57,858 bases of DNA from Acidobacteriota bacterium. Lineage in GTDB: Bacteria; Acidobacteriota; Vicinamibacteria; Vicinamibacterales; SCN-69-37. Each line of letters begins with the position of its first letter. Position 1 is the first letter of the stretch. The position numbers and the translations under genes are program-made. The notes below the pieces were generated by a model that made no database searches, was not told where the DNA came from, and saw only the letters and a program-made list of their open reading frames with translations. Below are positions 30,167-37,706 of this stretch, one piece after another. The stretch covers positions 1 through 57,858 of the forward strand of contig JABMNV010000027.1 of assembly GCA_013203475.1 (NCBI GenBank), given 5' to 3'.

Positions 30167-30805
30167 TCAGGCGCGAGGAACGTAGTAGCGCGTCCCACCT
30201 GTCATCGACGTGATCTGACGCAGCAGGTCATCGAGCGCGTCATCACCCCACGAGACATCAAATTGCGACGTTTCGACAACCAGAAGCGGGGTGGCCGTGT
30301 AGTGAAAAAAGAAATGATGGTACGCCTCGTTCAATTCAGCCACGTAGGCATCTGTCGGCTGCGGTGGGTCATCTTCGTCGTGACGGACACGACCGCGAAC
30401 GCGACGGCAGAGGACATCCGTTGGACTCTGCAACAAGACCACCAAATCAGGCTGCGGAAGATCCCGGGCGAGTAACTCGAACAAACGCTGGTAGATGAAG
30501 AGTTCGTTGTCGTCCAGATTCAGGTGTGCGTAGATGCGGTCCCGATCAAAAACGTAGTCCGAAACCGTCGTTTGGCTGAACAGATCGCCCTGTCGCAACT
30601 CCATCTGTTGTCGATGGCGCGCCAAGGTATAGAAGAGCTGGGTCTGAAAGGCGGCCCCAGGCCGACCGGCGTAGAAATCGCCCAAAAACGGGTTCTCTCC
30701 GTCGTCGAGCACGACGGTGGCGTCGAGTCTCGCGCCGAGTCGCTCGGCAAGGCTCGTCTTGCCCAAGCCCAGCGGTCCTTCAATCGCGAGGTAGCGAAAG
30801 TCCAC
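30167..30805 (-). CDS. deoxynucleoside kinase (dAK/dGK/dCK family)
   Basis: This salvage kinase phosphorylates deoxyribonucleosides to monophosphates. The P-loop is IEGPLGLGKTSLAERLG (about 7-23), and other family motifs are ENPFLGDFY, SQTTVSDYVFDRDRIYAHL (with the DR catalytic pair) and a lid Arg cluster RRVRGRVRHDED. The start is taken as the GTG at 30805, giving VDFRYLAIEG (212 residues); the longer reading would run into the promoter region of the divergent gene. The base specificity is not readable. It heads a run through accD and folC to the lptD-rmlB genes. Confidence 0.9.
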   Translation of the reverse strand: MDFRYLAIEGPLGLGKTSLAERLGARLDATVVLDDGENPFLGDFYAGRPGAAFQTQLFYTLARHRQQMELRQGDLFSQTTVSDYVFDRDRIYAHLNLDDNELFIYQRLFELLARDLPQPDLVVLLQSPTDVLCRRVRGRVRHDEDDPPQPTDAYVAELNEAYHHFFFHYTATPLLVVETSQFDVSWGDDALDDLLRQITSMTGGTRYYVPRA

Positions 30806-30883
30806 GGTGGCGCGAGTATACGATAAGGCAGGGGATACGGTGGGCCACGACAATACGGCGAGACCCCTCGAAGGACATAACGC

Positions 30884-33085
30884 GTGACAACGGCGACGCA
30901 TCTACGAACAGCAAGTCTGGTACGGAGCCGGGGTCGGCTCCACTGGCTGGCGTCGGCGCTGGCCGTCGTGGGCACTGCCTGCGCTTCGGCGGCGACGGTG
31001 ATTCCGGTCGAGCGAGCGGAGCCTCCGGTGCCGCTTGACCAGCGGGTGGCCTGGACGTTGCGATTGGAGGCCCAGCGGCAACTACGCGATTCCGGTCTTC
31101 CTGATGCCGCCGCTGCCATGGGCGATGAGGGGAGTCTCCTCGGTGCGCTCGCGGTAGCTCCGGCCCGTGCACCCGACTTGGCGATTCTGGTGCGAGACCT
31201 CGAACCCACCGTTCGGGCACGGGCGGCGTTGGCCATCGGCCGGGTAGGTCAAGCGGCGGGCGTCCCGTTGCTGATCGCAGCGCTGGCTGATGATGACGCC
31301 GTTGTCCGCGGCGAGGCGGCATTTGGTCTTGGTCTGTTGGGACGTGTCGAGGCCGAGGCCGCGCTGCGTGCGGCGCTGACCGACGTCGATGTGCGTGTGC
31401 GGGGCCGAGCGGCGGAAGGCCTGGGCCTGATCGCCTCCCAGCTGTCAGGACCGGAGGCTGAGACGTTTCGCCACGCCGTCGCCGGGCCTGTCGGTGAGGC
31501 GTTTGCGTCGTGCGGTGCGTTCACCCAGACGCTGGCGCCCGACGACGATGCGACACCGGTGTCGGATGATCTGGCCGCGTGTCAGTTGGCGATTTTTGCG
31601 CTGGCGCGGCTGCGCGATTTTGATGCGTTGGCCCGCGTGGTGCTGACTCCAGAGGGACGCCCCCTCTCTGCGTGGTGGCCGGTGGCGTATGCGCTACAGC
31701 GCGTCGGTGGTCCCCGCGCGCTGGCGCCATTGGCGGAGTTGGCGCGTGGCTCCGGAGTCTATGCCGCGGCGTTCGCGATGCGGAGCGTGGCGGCCACCGC
31801 CGACGGATTGCCGATCGCGCAGAGGTTCGCGCTTGATGATTCAGCGGATCCGCGTGTGCGCGTGTCGGCGATTCGTGGTCTGGGTCGGCGGGGCTCGGTG
31901 CAGAGCGCGGATACGTTGATGACCCTCCTGCAGAGGCGTGGACTCTCCGCGACGCTGACGCTCGAGGCGATGGCGGCGTTGGCGGTGACCGAAGACTCTC
32001 GGGCGCTCGACATGATGCTGGACCGCCTGACTGATTCCCGGCCGCAGATCCGCGCTGCGGCTGTTGCTGGCGTGGCCCGGATCGATCCCGACAGTTTTCT
32101 GCTGGTGGTGTCGAGTTTGGGACCTGATCCTGACTTTCGTGTTCGCGCGGCATTGGCGACGACCCTCGGGACGCTGGAGCCCGATCGGGTGCGCTCGGGC
32201 CTGATTGATCTGACAGACGATCAGGACCAGCGCGTGCGCGGCCCCGCACTCGAGGCGCTCGCGCGTGTGGGCGCACCGGATCTGGTGGCTCGACTTTTTG
32301 CCGCGCTCGACGCACCAGACTTCTGGGTGCGGGCGACGGCCGCGCGAATCGTTGGGACCCGAAAGCCGTCTGGAGCCGTGCCTGCGCTGACCGACGCCTA
32401 TGAGCGCGGAAAGAGCGATGCAGTCAGTGACGGGCGAATTGCCGCCCTCGAGGCCCTGGCCGAGGTCGGGACTGACGACGCGCTTCAGGTCGTGCGATCG
32501 GGTCTGGCTGATCGCGACTGGCCCGTGCGCTTGCGTGCGGCGGCCTTGCTCGGCGCCGTGGGAGACGTCGCTGAGCCTGAACGCCCGGCGCCCGTGCGCC
32601 AGTCGGCCTCGTTTTTTGAGTCCGCCGCGTTGCTGCATCCTGAGTTTTCGCCCGTTGCTCTTGTTGAGACGCGGCATGGCACGATCGAAATCGCCCTCAA
32701 CGTGGTGGACGCACCGTTAACCACCTTCAATTTTGTGGAACTGGCGCGCGCGGGATTTTTCAATGGGTTGCGCGTGCACGTTCTGACTCCGAATTTTATC
32801 GTGCAGACCGGCGATCCACGAGGCGATGGTGAAGGCGGGCCGGGGTACTCCATTTCAGACGAGTTGAGTGCGCTGCCGTATCGCCGTGGCACCGTGGGCA
32901 TGGCCACCGATGGGCCCGATCGGGCCGGGAGTCAGTTCTTCATCACCCATTCACCCCAGCCACATCTGAACGGTCGGTACACCGTATTTGGGCAAGTGGT
33001 GAAGGGCCTGGATGTGGTGGACCAGTTGTCGTTGTATGACGTCATTGACCGGATTCGCATCTGGGACGGCGTCGTCTTGAAATAG
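30884..33085 (+). CDS. secreted HEAT-repeat protein with C-terminal cyclophilin-type domain
   Basis: The protein has 733 residues. A signal peptide (about 1-38, with GTACASA, possibly a lipobox) is followed by roughly a dozen HEAT-type helical repeats to about 560, for example LAIGRVGQAAGVPLLIAAL and RAAVAGVARIDPD. A cyclophilin domain (about 585-733) has PNFIVQTGDPRGDGEGGPGY, GSQFFITHSPQPHLNGRYTV and FGQVVKGLDVVDQL. The normal FHRV motif reads VHVL here, so the catalytic Arg is a Val and prolyl-isomerase activity is doubtful. A periplasmic scaffold or chaperone is likely. The start is the GTG at 30884, with AAGGA about 9 nt upstream. It diverges from the deoxynucleoside kinase and ends just before a bidirectional terminator. 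Confidence 0.87.
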   Translation: MTTATHLRTASLVRSRGRLHWLASALAVVGTACASAATVIPVERAEPPVPLDQRVAWTLRLEAQRQLRDSGLPDAAAAMGDEGSLLGALAVAPARAPDLAILVRDLEPTVRARAALAIGRVGQAAGVPLLIAALADDDAVVRGEAAFGLGLLGRVEAEAALRAALTDVDVRVRGRAAEGLGLIASQLSGPEAETFRHAVAGPVGEAFASCGAFTQTLAPDDDATPVSDDLAACQLAIFALARLRDFDALARVVLTPEGRPLSAWWPVAYALQRVGGPRALAPLAELARGSGVYAAAFAMRSVAATADGLPIAQRFALDDSADPRVRVSAIRGLGRRGSVQSADTLMTLLQRRGLSATLTLEAMAALAVTEDSRALDMMLDRLTDSRPQIRAAAVAGVARIDPDSFLLVVSSLGPDPDFRVRAALATTLGTLEPDRVRSGLIDLTDDQDQRVRGPALEALARVGAPDLVARLFAALDAPDFWVRATAARIVGTRKPSGAVPALTDAYERGKSDAVSDGRIAALEALAEVGTDDALQVVRSGLADRDWPVRLRAAALLGAVGDVAEPERPAPVRQSASFFESAALLHPEFSPVALVETRHGTIEIALNVVDAPLTTFNFVELARAGFFNGLRVHVLTPNFIVQTGDPRGDGEGGPGYSISDELSALPYRRGTVGMATDGPDRAGSQFFITHSPQPHLNGRYTVFGQVVKGLDVVDQLSLYDVIDRIRIWDGVVLK

Positions 33086-33101
33086 CGTGGTCGTCGTCCA
33101 T

Positions 33102-33135
33102 AAAAAAAGGGGGCGACAGTCGCCCCCTTTTCTCT
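33102..33135. terminator. bidirectional intrinsic terminator
   Basis: A-run, GGGGGCG stem, ACAGT loop, CGCCCCC stem, T-run. It works in both directions and separates the HEAT/cyclophilin gene (plus) from the Lys/Ala-rich peptide gene (minus, stop at 33152). Confidence 0.85.
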
Positions 33136-33151
33136 TATGGTGCAAGAGCGA

Positions 33152-33253
33152 CTAGCGCTTCTTGCCGCCCTTCTTCGCCGCCGCCTTCTTCGCTGCCGGC
33201 TTCTTCGCTGCCGCCTTCTTCACTACCTTCTTCTTGGCTGCTTTCTTTGCCAT
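33152..33253 (-). CDS. 33-residue Lys/Ala-rich histone-H1-like DNA-binding peptide
   Basis: This small gene encodes 33 residues: 15 Lys, 11 Ala, 1 Arg and no acidic residue. Its KK-AAA-KK pattern (starting MAKKAAKKKVVKKAAAKK, with one PAA hinge and ending GGKKR) resembles the C-terminal tail of histone H1 and bacterial H1-like proteins. It probably binds nucleic acid nonspecifically. Support for a real gene is: a strong AAGGGGGGG ribosome-binding stretch 7 nt before the ATG at 33253, a terminator right after the stop, and a promoter-like region upstream. The opposite strand shows only a Phe/Ala-rich shadow. Alternatives are a ribosome-associated basic peptide or an RNA chaperone. Confidence 0.78.
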   Translation of the reverse strand: MAKKAAKKKVVKKAAAKKPAAKKAAAKKGGKKR

Positions 33254-33343
33254 GTGGATTCCCCCCCTTCAAGTTGGAATCGCGCGTCGCCGTGCCTTCG
33301 TACCCAATAGATGGGCTGAGCGGCCAGTCGTCACGCAAGATGT

Positions 33344-33407
33344 AGGTTATGGATGAGATGAAAACCTGTCAAGCACAAAATGCGTTTTGTTGTCAAAACT
33401 TGACAGG
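33344..33407 (-). promoter_or_regulatory. promoter/operator region of the basic peptide gene with TGTCAA/TTGACA inverted repeats
   Basis: CCTGTCAAG (33365-33373) and CTTGACAGG (33399-33407) are perfect inverted 9-mers. A further TGTCAA at 33391-33396 forms a tight TGTCAA-AAC-TTGACA dyad with the right arm. On the minus strand the TTGACA at 33372-33367 can serve as a -35, with weak -10 options at 33351-33346 (CATAAC, 15-nt spacing) or 33349-33344 (TAACCT, 17-nt spacing). A repressor or activator binding to the repeats is possible. Confidence 0.45.
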
Positions 33408-33428
33408 CCTTGCGCGCTGATGTTGGCC

Positions 33429-34577
33429 TCAGCTGGCGCTCGTCTGACGCCGACGCTGTCCGGAATGTCGATCCACAGCGAGGGTGATCAGTCGATCGAT
33501 CACGGTGGAATAGTCGACGCCACTGGCTGCCCACAACTGTGTGTACATGCTGATCGTGGTGAACCCAGGCATCGTGTTGATCTCGTTGATGAACAGTCGA
33601 TTGGTGGATGACAGCAAAAAATCCACGCGCGCCAGGCCTGCGCCGTCGATGGCATCAAATGCGATGAGCGACTGCTGTCGCACATCCTCCGCGATGTGTG
33701 TTGGCAGCGACGCAGGAATCTGAATCCGTGATCCACTGCTGATGTACTTGGCGGTGTAGTCGTAAAAGTCGCCCGACGGGATCACTTCTCCCGGGACTGA
33801 CGCTTCCGGCGTGTCGTTGCCGAGCACGGCGCATTCAATTTCGCGCGCCCCTTTGACGGCGTGTTCGACCACCACCTTGGGATCGAACACACCGGCCAGA
33901 TCGATGGCGGCGCCAAGGGTGTCGGGCGTGGACACTTTGGAAATGCCCAGACTCGATCCGAGGTTGGCGGGTTTGACGAAGAGCGGGTATTTCAGCGTGG
34001 CGCCGATGTGCGCGATCACGGCGTCGCGTTCGGCGGTCCACTGCGGTTGCCGGACCTGCACCCACGGTGCGATGCGCAGGCCACGCGCTTTGAACAACAC
34101 TTTCATCACGGCCTTGTCCATGCCGACCGCTGAGGCCAGCACTCCGCAACCGACATACGCGACGTCGGCCAGCTCCAAGAGGCCCTGTACGGTGCCGTCC
34201 TCCCCATAGGGGCCGTGCAATACCGGGAAAATGACATCAAGCCCGAGACCCGTGACGATAGCCGCAGCGTCGTCAGACCCGCCGGCGCGCCGGTCGACCA
34301 CCAAGAGGGTGTCGTCGCCCGGGCGGGCCTGCATCATCACTTCTCGGCCGCCGCGCGCGCGATTGCCCTGGCGGACCTGCTCGATCACATCGGCGGCCGA
34401 GGCGGCTGATGGTGGGCGATCGGCCAGGACCCATCGCCCGTCCTTTTCGATGCGGATAGCGACGGGTTCGTATTTGTCTCGATCCAGATTGGCAAGTACG
34501 GCTGCCGCCGACGCGAGGGACACTTCGTGTTCCCCCGAACGACCCCCGTACACGATGCCGACTCGAAGACGCTTCAC
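33429..34577 (-). CDS. ddl: D-alanine--D-alanine ligase
   Basis: Ddl joins two D-alanines with ATP to make the terminal dipeptide of the peptidoglycan precursor. The 382 residues fit the longer DdlA/VanA-like forms. It has the N-terminal VGIVYGGRSGEHEVS, then FPVLHGPYGEDGTVQGLLE, VGCGVLASAVGMDKAVMK, PLFVKPANLGSSLGISKV (ATP-grasp), GDFYDYTAKY and the Mg-binding FINEINTMPGFT near the end. The GTG at 34577 is fixed by the conserved N-terminus five residues later. It lies only 24 nt from the divergent tgt start, and a TATAAT box sits 8 nt before it. Confidence 0.96.
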   Translation of the reverse strand: MKRLRVGIVYGGRSGEHEVSLASAAAVLANLDRDKYEPVAIRIEKDGRWVLADRPPSAASAADVIEQVRQGNRARGGREVMMQARPGDDTLLVVDRRAGGSDDAAAIVTGLGLDVIFPVLHGPYGEDGTVQGLLELADVAYVGCGVLASAVGMDKAVMKVLFKARGLRIAPWVQVRQPQWTAERDAVIAHIGATLKYPLFVKPANLGSSLGISKVSTPDTLGAAIDLAGVFDPKVVVEHAVKGAREIECAVLGNDTPEASVPGEVIPSGDFYDYTAKYISSGSRIQIPASLPTHIAEDVRQQSLIAFDAIDGAGLARVDFLLSSTNRLFINEINTMPGFTTISMYTQLWAASGVDYSTVIDRLITLAVDRHSGQRRRQTSAS

Positions 34578-34585
34578 GCGCGGAC

Positions 34586-34593
34586 ATTATAGG
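34586..34593. promoter_or_regulatory. overlapping divergent -10 boxes for ddl and tgt
   Basis: The 24 nt between the ddl GTG (34577) and the tgt GTG (34602) contain ATTATAGG. On the minus strand this reads TATAAT (34591-34586), 8 nt before ddl; on the plus strand it reads TATAGG (34588-34593), 8 nt before tgt. Neither gene has a Shine-Dalgarno sequence here. The two promoters would share bases and should compete. Confidence 0.4.
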
Positions 34594-34601
34594 CTATCGG
34601 G

Positions 34602-35768
34602 GTGCCTGCCGACTTCGCGTTCACCGTGACGCACACCGATGGCCGTGCGCGACGTGGTCATCTGCGACTGCCGCACGGCGAGATTGAGACGCCGGTGTTC
34701 ATGCCGGTCGGCACGCGCGCGGCCATCAAAGGCCTGGCGCACGATCAGGTGATGGCACTCGATCCTGCGATTATTCTCGGGAACACGTATCACCTCCATT
34801 TGCGGCCAGGCGATGATCTGATCGCCCGCGCTGGTGGACTGCACGCCTTCATGGGATGGGAGCGCCCGATCCTGACCGATTCGGGTGGCTACCAGGTGTT
34901 CAGTTTGGCCGGGCGTCGATCGATCACCGAAAACGGTGCCACGTTTCGATCCCATATTGATGGTCGCGCCCACGTACTCACTCCAGAGACGGCCGTCGAT
35001 ATTCAGGCTCGTTTGGGATCAGACATCGCCATGATCTTCGACGAATGTGCGCCGTGGCCGGCCACCGGGGACGTCGTGGAATCGGCGATGGCGCGAACCC
35101 TCCGATGGGCGCGTCGCGGCCGCGATCATTTTCTAGGAGGTCAGTTCCTGGAGGCGTCGGCGAATGACCGCCCCCGCGCCACGCCGGGCCAGGCCCAATT
35201 TGGGATCGTGCAAGGTGGAACGGACCTGAACCTGCGTGACGCCAGCGTAGCCGGGACGGTGGCCATTGGATTTGAGGGGTACGCGATCGGCGGACTGTCA
35301 GTCGGCGAGCCGGTCGCGGTCATGTACGACGTGGTCGCCCACACCGCCGCGCAGCTGCCGGCCGAGCAGCCCCGCTACCTGATGGGGACGGGGATGCCGG
35401 ACGACCTGGTGGAATGTGTGGCCAGGGGCATCGACATGTTCGATTGTGTATTACCCACCAGGAACGCGCGGAACGGCCAGCTGTTGACCCGGCATGGCCT
35501 GTTGTCCATCAAGAATGCCAGATACGCCGAAGATCTACGGCCGCCTGACCCGGATTGCGATTGCCCGACGTGCCGGAGGCACTCCAGGGCCTACCTGCGT
35601 CACCTCTATATGGTGGGCGAGATGGCGGCAGCCACCCTTAATACCGTGCATAATCTCCACTTTTACCTTGACACCATGCGGGGGATTAGAAAGGCTATTG
35701 AGTTCGGAACCTTCGACCACTTCAGACAAGAGTTCCATCGAACCTTTTCCCGCCGCCAAGTGACCTAA
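34602..35768 (+). CDS. tgt: tRNA-guanine(34) transglycosylase
   Basis: Tgt replaces guanine 34 in tRNAs for Asp, Asn, His and Tyr with preQ1 on the way to queuosine. The 388 residues are typical. Motifs are TPVFMPVGTRAAIKGL, LTDSGGYQVFSLA with the active-site Asp, QARLGSDIAMIFDECAP, GIVQGGTDLNLRDAS, and MFDCVLPTRNARNGQ with the nucleophile Asp. The zinc site is CDCPTC plus a downstream His. It heads tgt-yajC-secD-secF, the same order as in E. coli. yajC starts directly after its stop codon. Confidence 0.97.
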   Translation: MPADFAFTVTHTDGRARRGHLRLPHGEIETPVFMPVGTRAAIKGLAHDQVMALDPAIILGNTYHLHLRPGDDLIARAGGLHAFMGWERPILTDSGGYQVFSLAGRRSITENGATFRSHIDGRAHVLTPETAVDIQARLGSDIAMIFDECAPWPATGDVVESAMARTLRWARRGRDHFLGGQFLEASANDRPRATPGQAQFGIVQGGTDLNLRDASVAGTVAIGFEGYAIGGLSVGEPVAVMYDVVAHTAAQLPAEQPRYLMGTGMPDDLVECVARGIDMFDCVLPTRNARNGQLLTRHGLLSIKNARYAEDLRPPDPDCDCPTCRRHSRAYLRHLYMVGEMAAATLNTVHNLHFYLDTMRGIRKAIEFGTFDHFRQEFHRTFSRRQVT

Positions 35769-36122
35769 ATGCCTGACTTAATCACACTGCCGCTCATCGT
35801 TGCCTTGGCGTCCGCGCCGCAGGCCGGACAGCCCAATATCTGGGTCCAGATTTTCCCCTTTGCCCTCATGCTCGGCGTGTTCTACGTGCTCGTGCTGTTG
35901 CCAATGCGGCGCAGGCAGAAGAAGATTCAAGAGTTTCAGGCCGGACTTCAGGTCGGTGACAAGGTCATTACCACGAGCGGCATCTATGGTCAGGTGACCA
36001 AACTGGCCGACTCGTCGGTGCAGTTGCAGATTGCCGATAAGGTCAAAATCGAGGTGGCCAAGGCGTCGGTGGGTGGATATCAGGGACAGGAACCGGTAGT
36101 CAAAGAAGCCGGTGGGCTCTAA
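35769..36122 (+). CDS. yajC: Sec translocon accessory protein YajC
   Basis: This is a small inner-membrane protein that joins the SecDF complex. The 117 residues contain one membrane helix (about 25-48, QIFPFALMLGVFYVLVLLPM), then RRRQKKIQEFQAGLQVGDKV and the conserved TTSGIYGQVTKLADSSVQLQ, the usual YajC core. It is encoded between tgt (0-nt gap) and secD (3-nt gap). Confidence 0.95.
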   Translation: MPDLITLPLIVALASAPQAGQPNIWVQIFPFALMLGVFYVLVLLPMRRRQKKIQEFQAGLQVGDKVITTSGIYGQVTKLADSSVQLQIADKVKIEVAKASVGGYQGQEPVVKEAGGL

Positions 36123-36125
36123 AAA

Positions 36126-37688
36126 ATGTACAAGAACCTTCGTTGGAAAGTCATCACGTGCGTGGCCGCGGCCGTCCTGGCCGTTTTTTCGTTCTATCCA
36201 CCCAAGGACAAGATCAAGCTCGGTCTTGACCTTCAGGGCGGTGTGCATCTTGTCCTGCGCGTCAATACAGACGACGCGCTGGAACTTGAGACCGACACCA
36301 CGGCTGAGCAGCTCAAGGCGGCGCTCGCCGACGCCGGGATCACGGTCGGCGCCATTCGGACATCGAGTTTAACCACGTTTCAGGCCGAGGGCGTCCCGCC
36401 GGCCAGCGATCAGCAGTTCCGGCAGTTGGCCCAGGATCAAGTGGGCCTGAGCTTCGATCGGGAAACCGGTGTGGGAGGGGCGTACACGTACCGCATGAAG
36501 CCCAACATCGCCGCTGACCGCCGACGTGAGGCGGTCGTCCAGGCGATTCAGACGATTGAACGACGCGTCAACGAATATGGTGTCGCCGAACCCATCGTGG
36601 CTGAATACGGCAACGCCGGGAATCAAATCGTCGTGCAACTCCCCGGCGTGACCGATGTGCCACGCGCCAAGGAACTCATCAGCAGTACGGCCGTGCTCGA
36701 ACTCAAGCTCGTCGAGTCTGGCCCGATGCCGGATGAGGTGACGCTGCTTCAGCCGTTTGGCGGCGCCGTCCCCGAAGGCCAGGAGGTCGTGCAGGGCTCG
36801 CCGTCAGCGGGGCAGGTGGGCAACCAGTTCTATCTCGTGGGGCGTGTTCCCGTGATCACGGGCAATGACCTGCGCAACGCGAAGTCGACGATCGACATGA
36901 TTGGGCAGCCTGCGGTCGGGTTCACCCTCAATAGCGAAGGCGTGTCGAAGTTCAGTCGGGTCACGTCCGCCAATGTGGGCCGGTACCTGGCCATCATTCT
37001 CGACGATCGTGTGCAGTCGTCTCCCGTCATCGAGAGCGCGATCACGACCGCGGACGCGCAAATCACGGGGACGTTCACGCAGCAGGAAGTGGCAGACTTG
37101 TCGCTGGTGCTGCGTTCGGGGGCGCTGCCCGCGTCGTTGACCTACCTCGAAGAGCGCTCGGTCGGGCCGACGTTGGGCGAAGCGTCTGTGCGCGCTGGTG
37201 TACAGGCCTCGATTGCCGGTTTGATCGTCGTGGCCCTCTTCATGGTGACGTACTACAAATTGGCCGGGTTCAACTCGGTGGTCACGGTCTCGCTCAATTT
37301 GATGATCCTGATGGGCTTCATGGCCTACCTGGGAGCGGTGATGACCCTGCCGGGCATTGCTGGCTTCATCTTGACCATCGGGATGGGCGTCGACTCAAAC
37401 GTGCTGATTTTTGAGCGCATTCGCGAGGAGCTTGCTAATGGCAAAGGGGCGCGACAGGCCGTGGCTGCGGGATTTGACCGCGTCTTCGTCACCATCCTCG
37501 ACACGCACGTCGCCTCACTCATTGCCGCTGCGTTTCTGTTTCAGTTCGGCACGGGGCCGATTCGTGGGTTCGCGACGACCCTCTTTTTTGGTCTGGTGTC
37601 CAACGTGTTCACCGCGGTGTTTGTATCGCGGACGTTGTTCGAAATTTCTCTCTCGCGGCGGCCTGGGACGGCACGCCTGAGTATTTGA
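36126..37688 (+). CDS. secD: protein translocase subunit SecD
   Basis: SecD, with SecF, uses the proton gradient to pull exported proteins into the periplasm. The 520 residues include an N-terminal membrane helix (about 8-25), then LGLDLQGGVHLVLRVN, the large periplasmic P1 domain (about 40-340), and five membrane helices from about 357 with AGFILTIGMGVDSNVLIFER and the conserved REEL block. The gap to secF is 18 nt. Separate SecD and SecF proteins are the usual Gram-negative arrangement. Confidence 0.97.
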   Translation: MYKNLRWKVITCVAAAVLAVFSFYPPKDKIKLGLDLQGGVHLVLRVNTDDALELETDTTAEQLKAALADAGITVGAIRTSSLTTFQAEGVPPASDQQFRQLAQDQVGLSFDRETGVGGAYTYRMKPNIAADRRREAVVQAIQTIERRVNEYGVAEPIVAEYGNAGNQIVVQLPGVTDVPRAKELISSTAVLELKLVESGPMPDEVTLLQPFGGAVPEGQEVVQGSPSAGQVGNQFYLVGRVPVITGNDLRNAKSTIDMIGQPAVGFTLNSEGVSKFSRVTSANVGRYLAIILDDRVQSSPVIESAITTADAQITGTFTQQEVADLSLVLRSGALPASLTYLEERSVGPTLGEASVRAGVQASIAGLIVVALFMVTYYKLAGFNSVVTVSLNLMILMGFMAYLGAVMTLPGIAGFILTIGMGVDSNVLIFERIREELANGKGARQAVAAGFDRVFVTILDTHVASLIAAAFLFQFGTGPIRGFATTLFFGLVSNVFTAVFVSRTLFEISLSRRPGTARLSI

Positions 37689-37706
37689 TTTTCTTACGGA
37701 AAACCC

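Noticed and set aside
29045-30475. 476-codon plus-strand frame across folC, accD and the kinase gene
   Set aside because: Spans three real minus-strand genes, with no recognisable domain and a low-complexity His/Arg/Asp composition.
33135-33338. Glu/Gly-rich 67-residue frame on the minus strand
   Set aside because: It is the basic-peptide gene read in the wrong frame; the AAGGGGGG site and ATG at 33253 belong to the Lys/Ala frame.
33162-33356. Phe/Ala-rich membrane-like peptide on the plus strand
   Set aside because: It is the complement of the Lys/Ala codon repeats of the 33-residue basic peptide; no ribosome-binding site, and it would run across that gene's promoter-proximal region.
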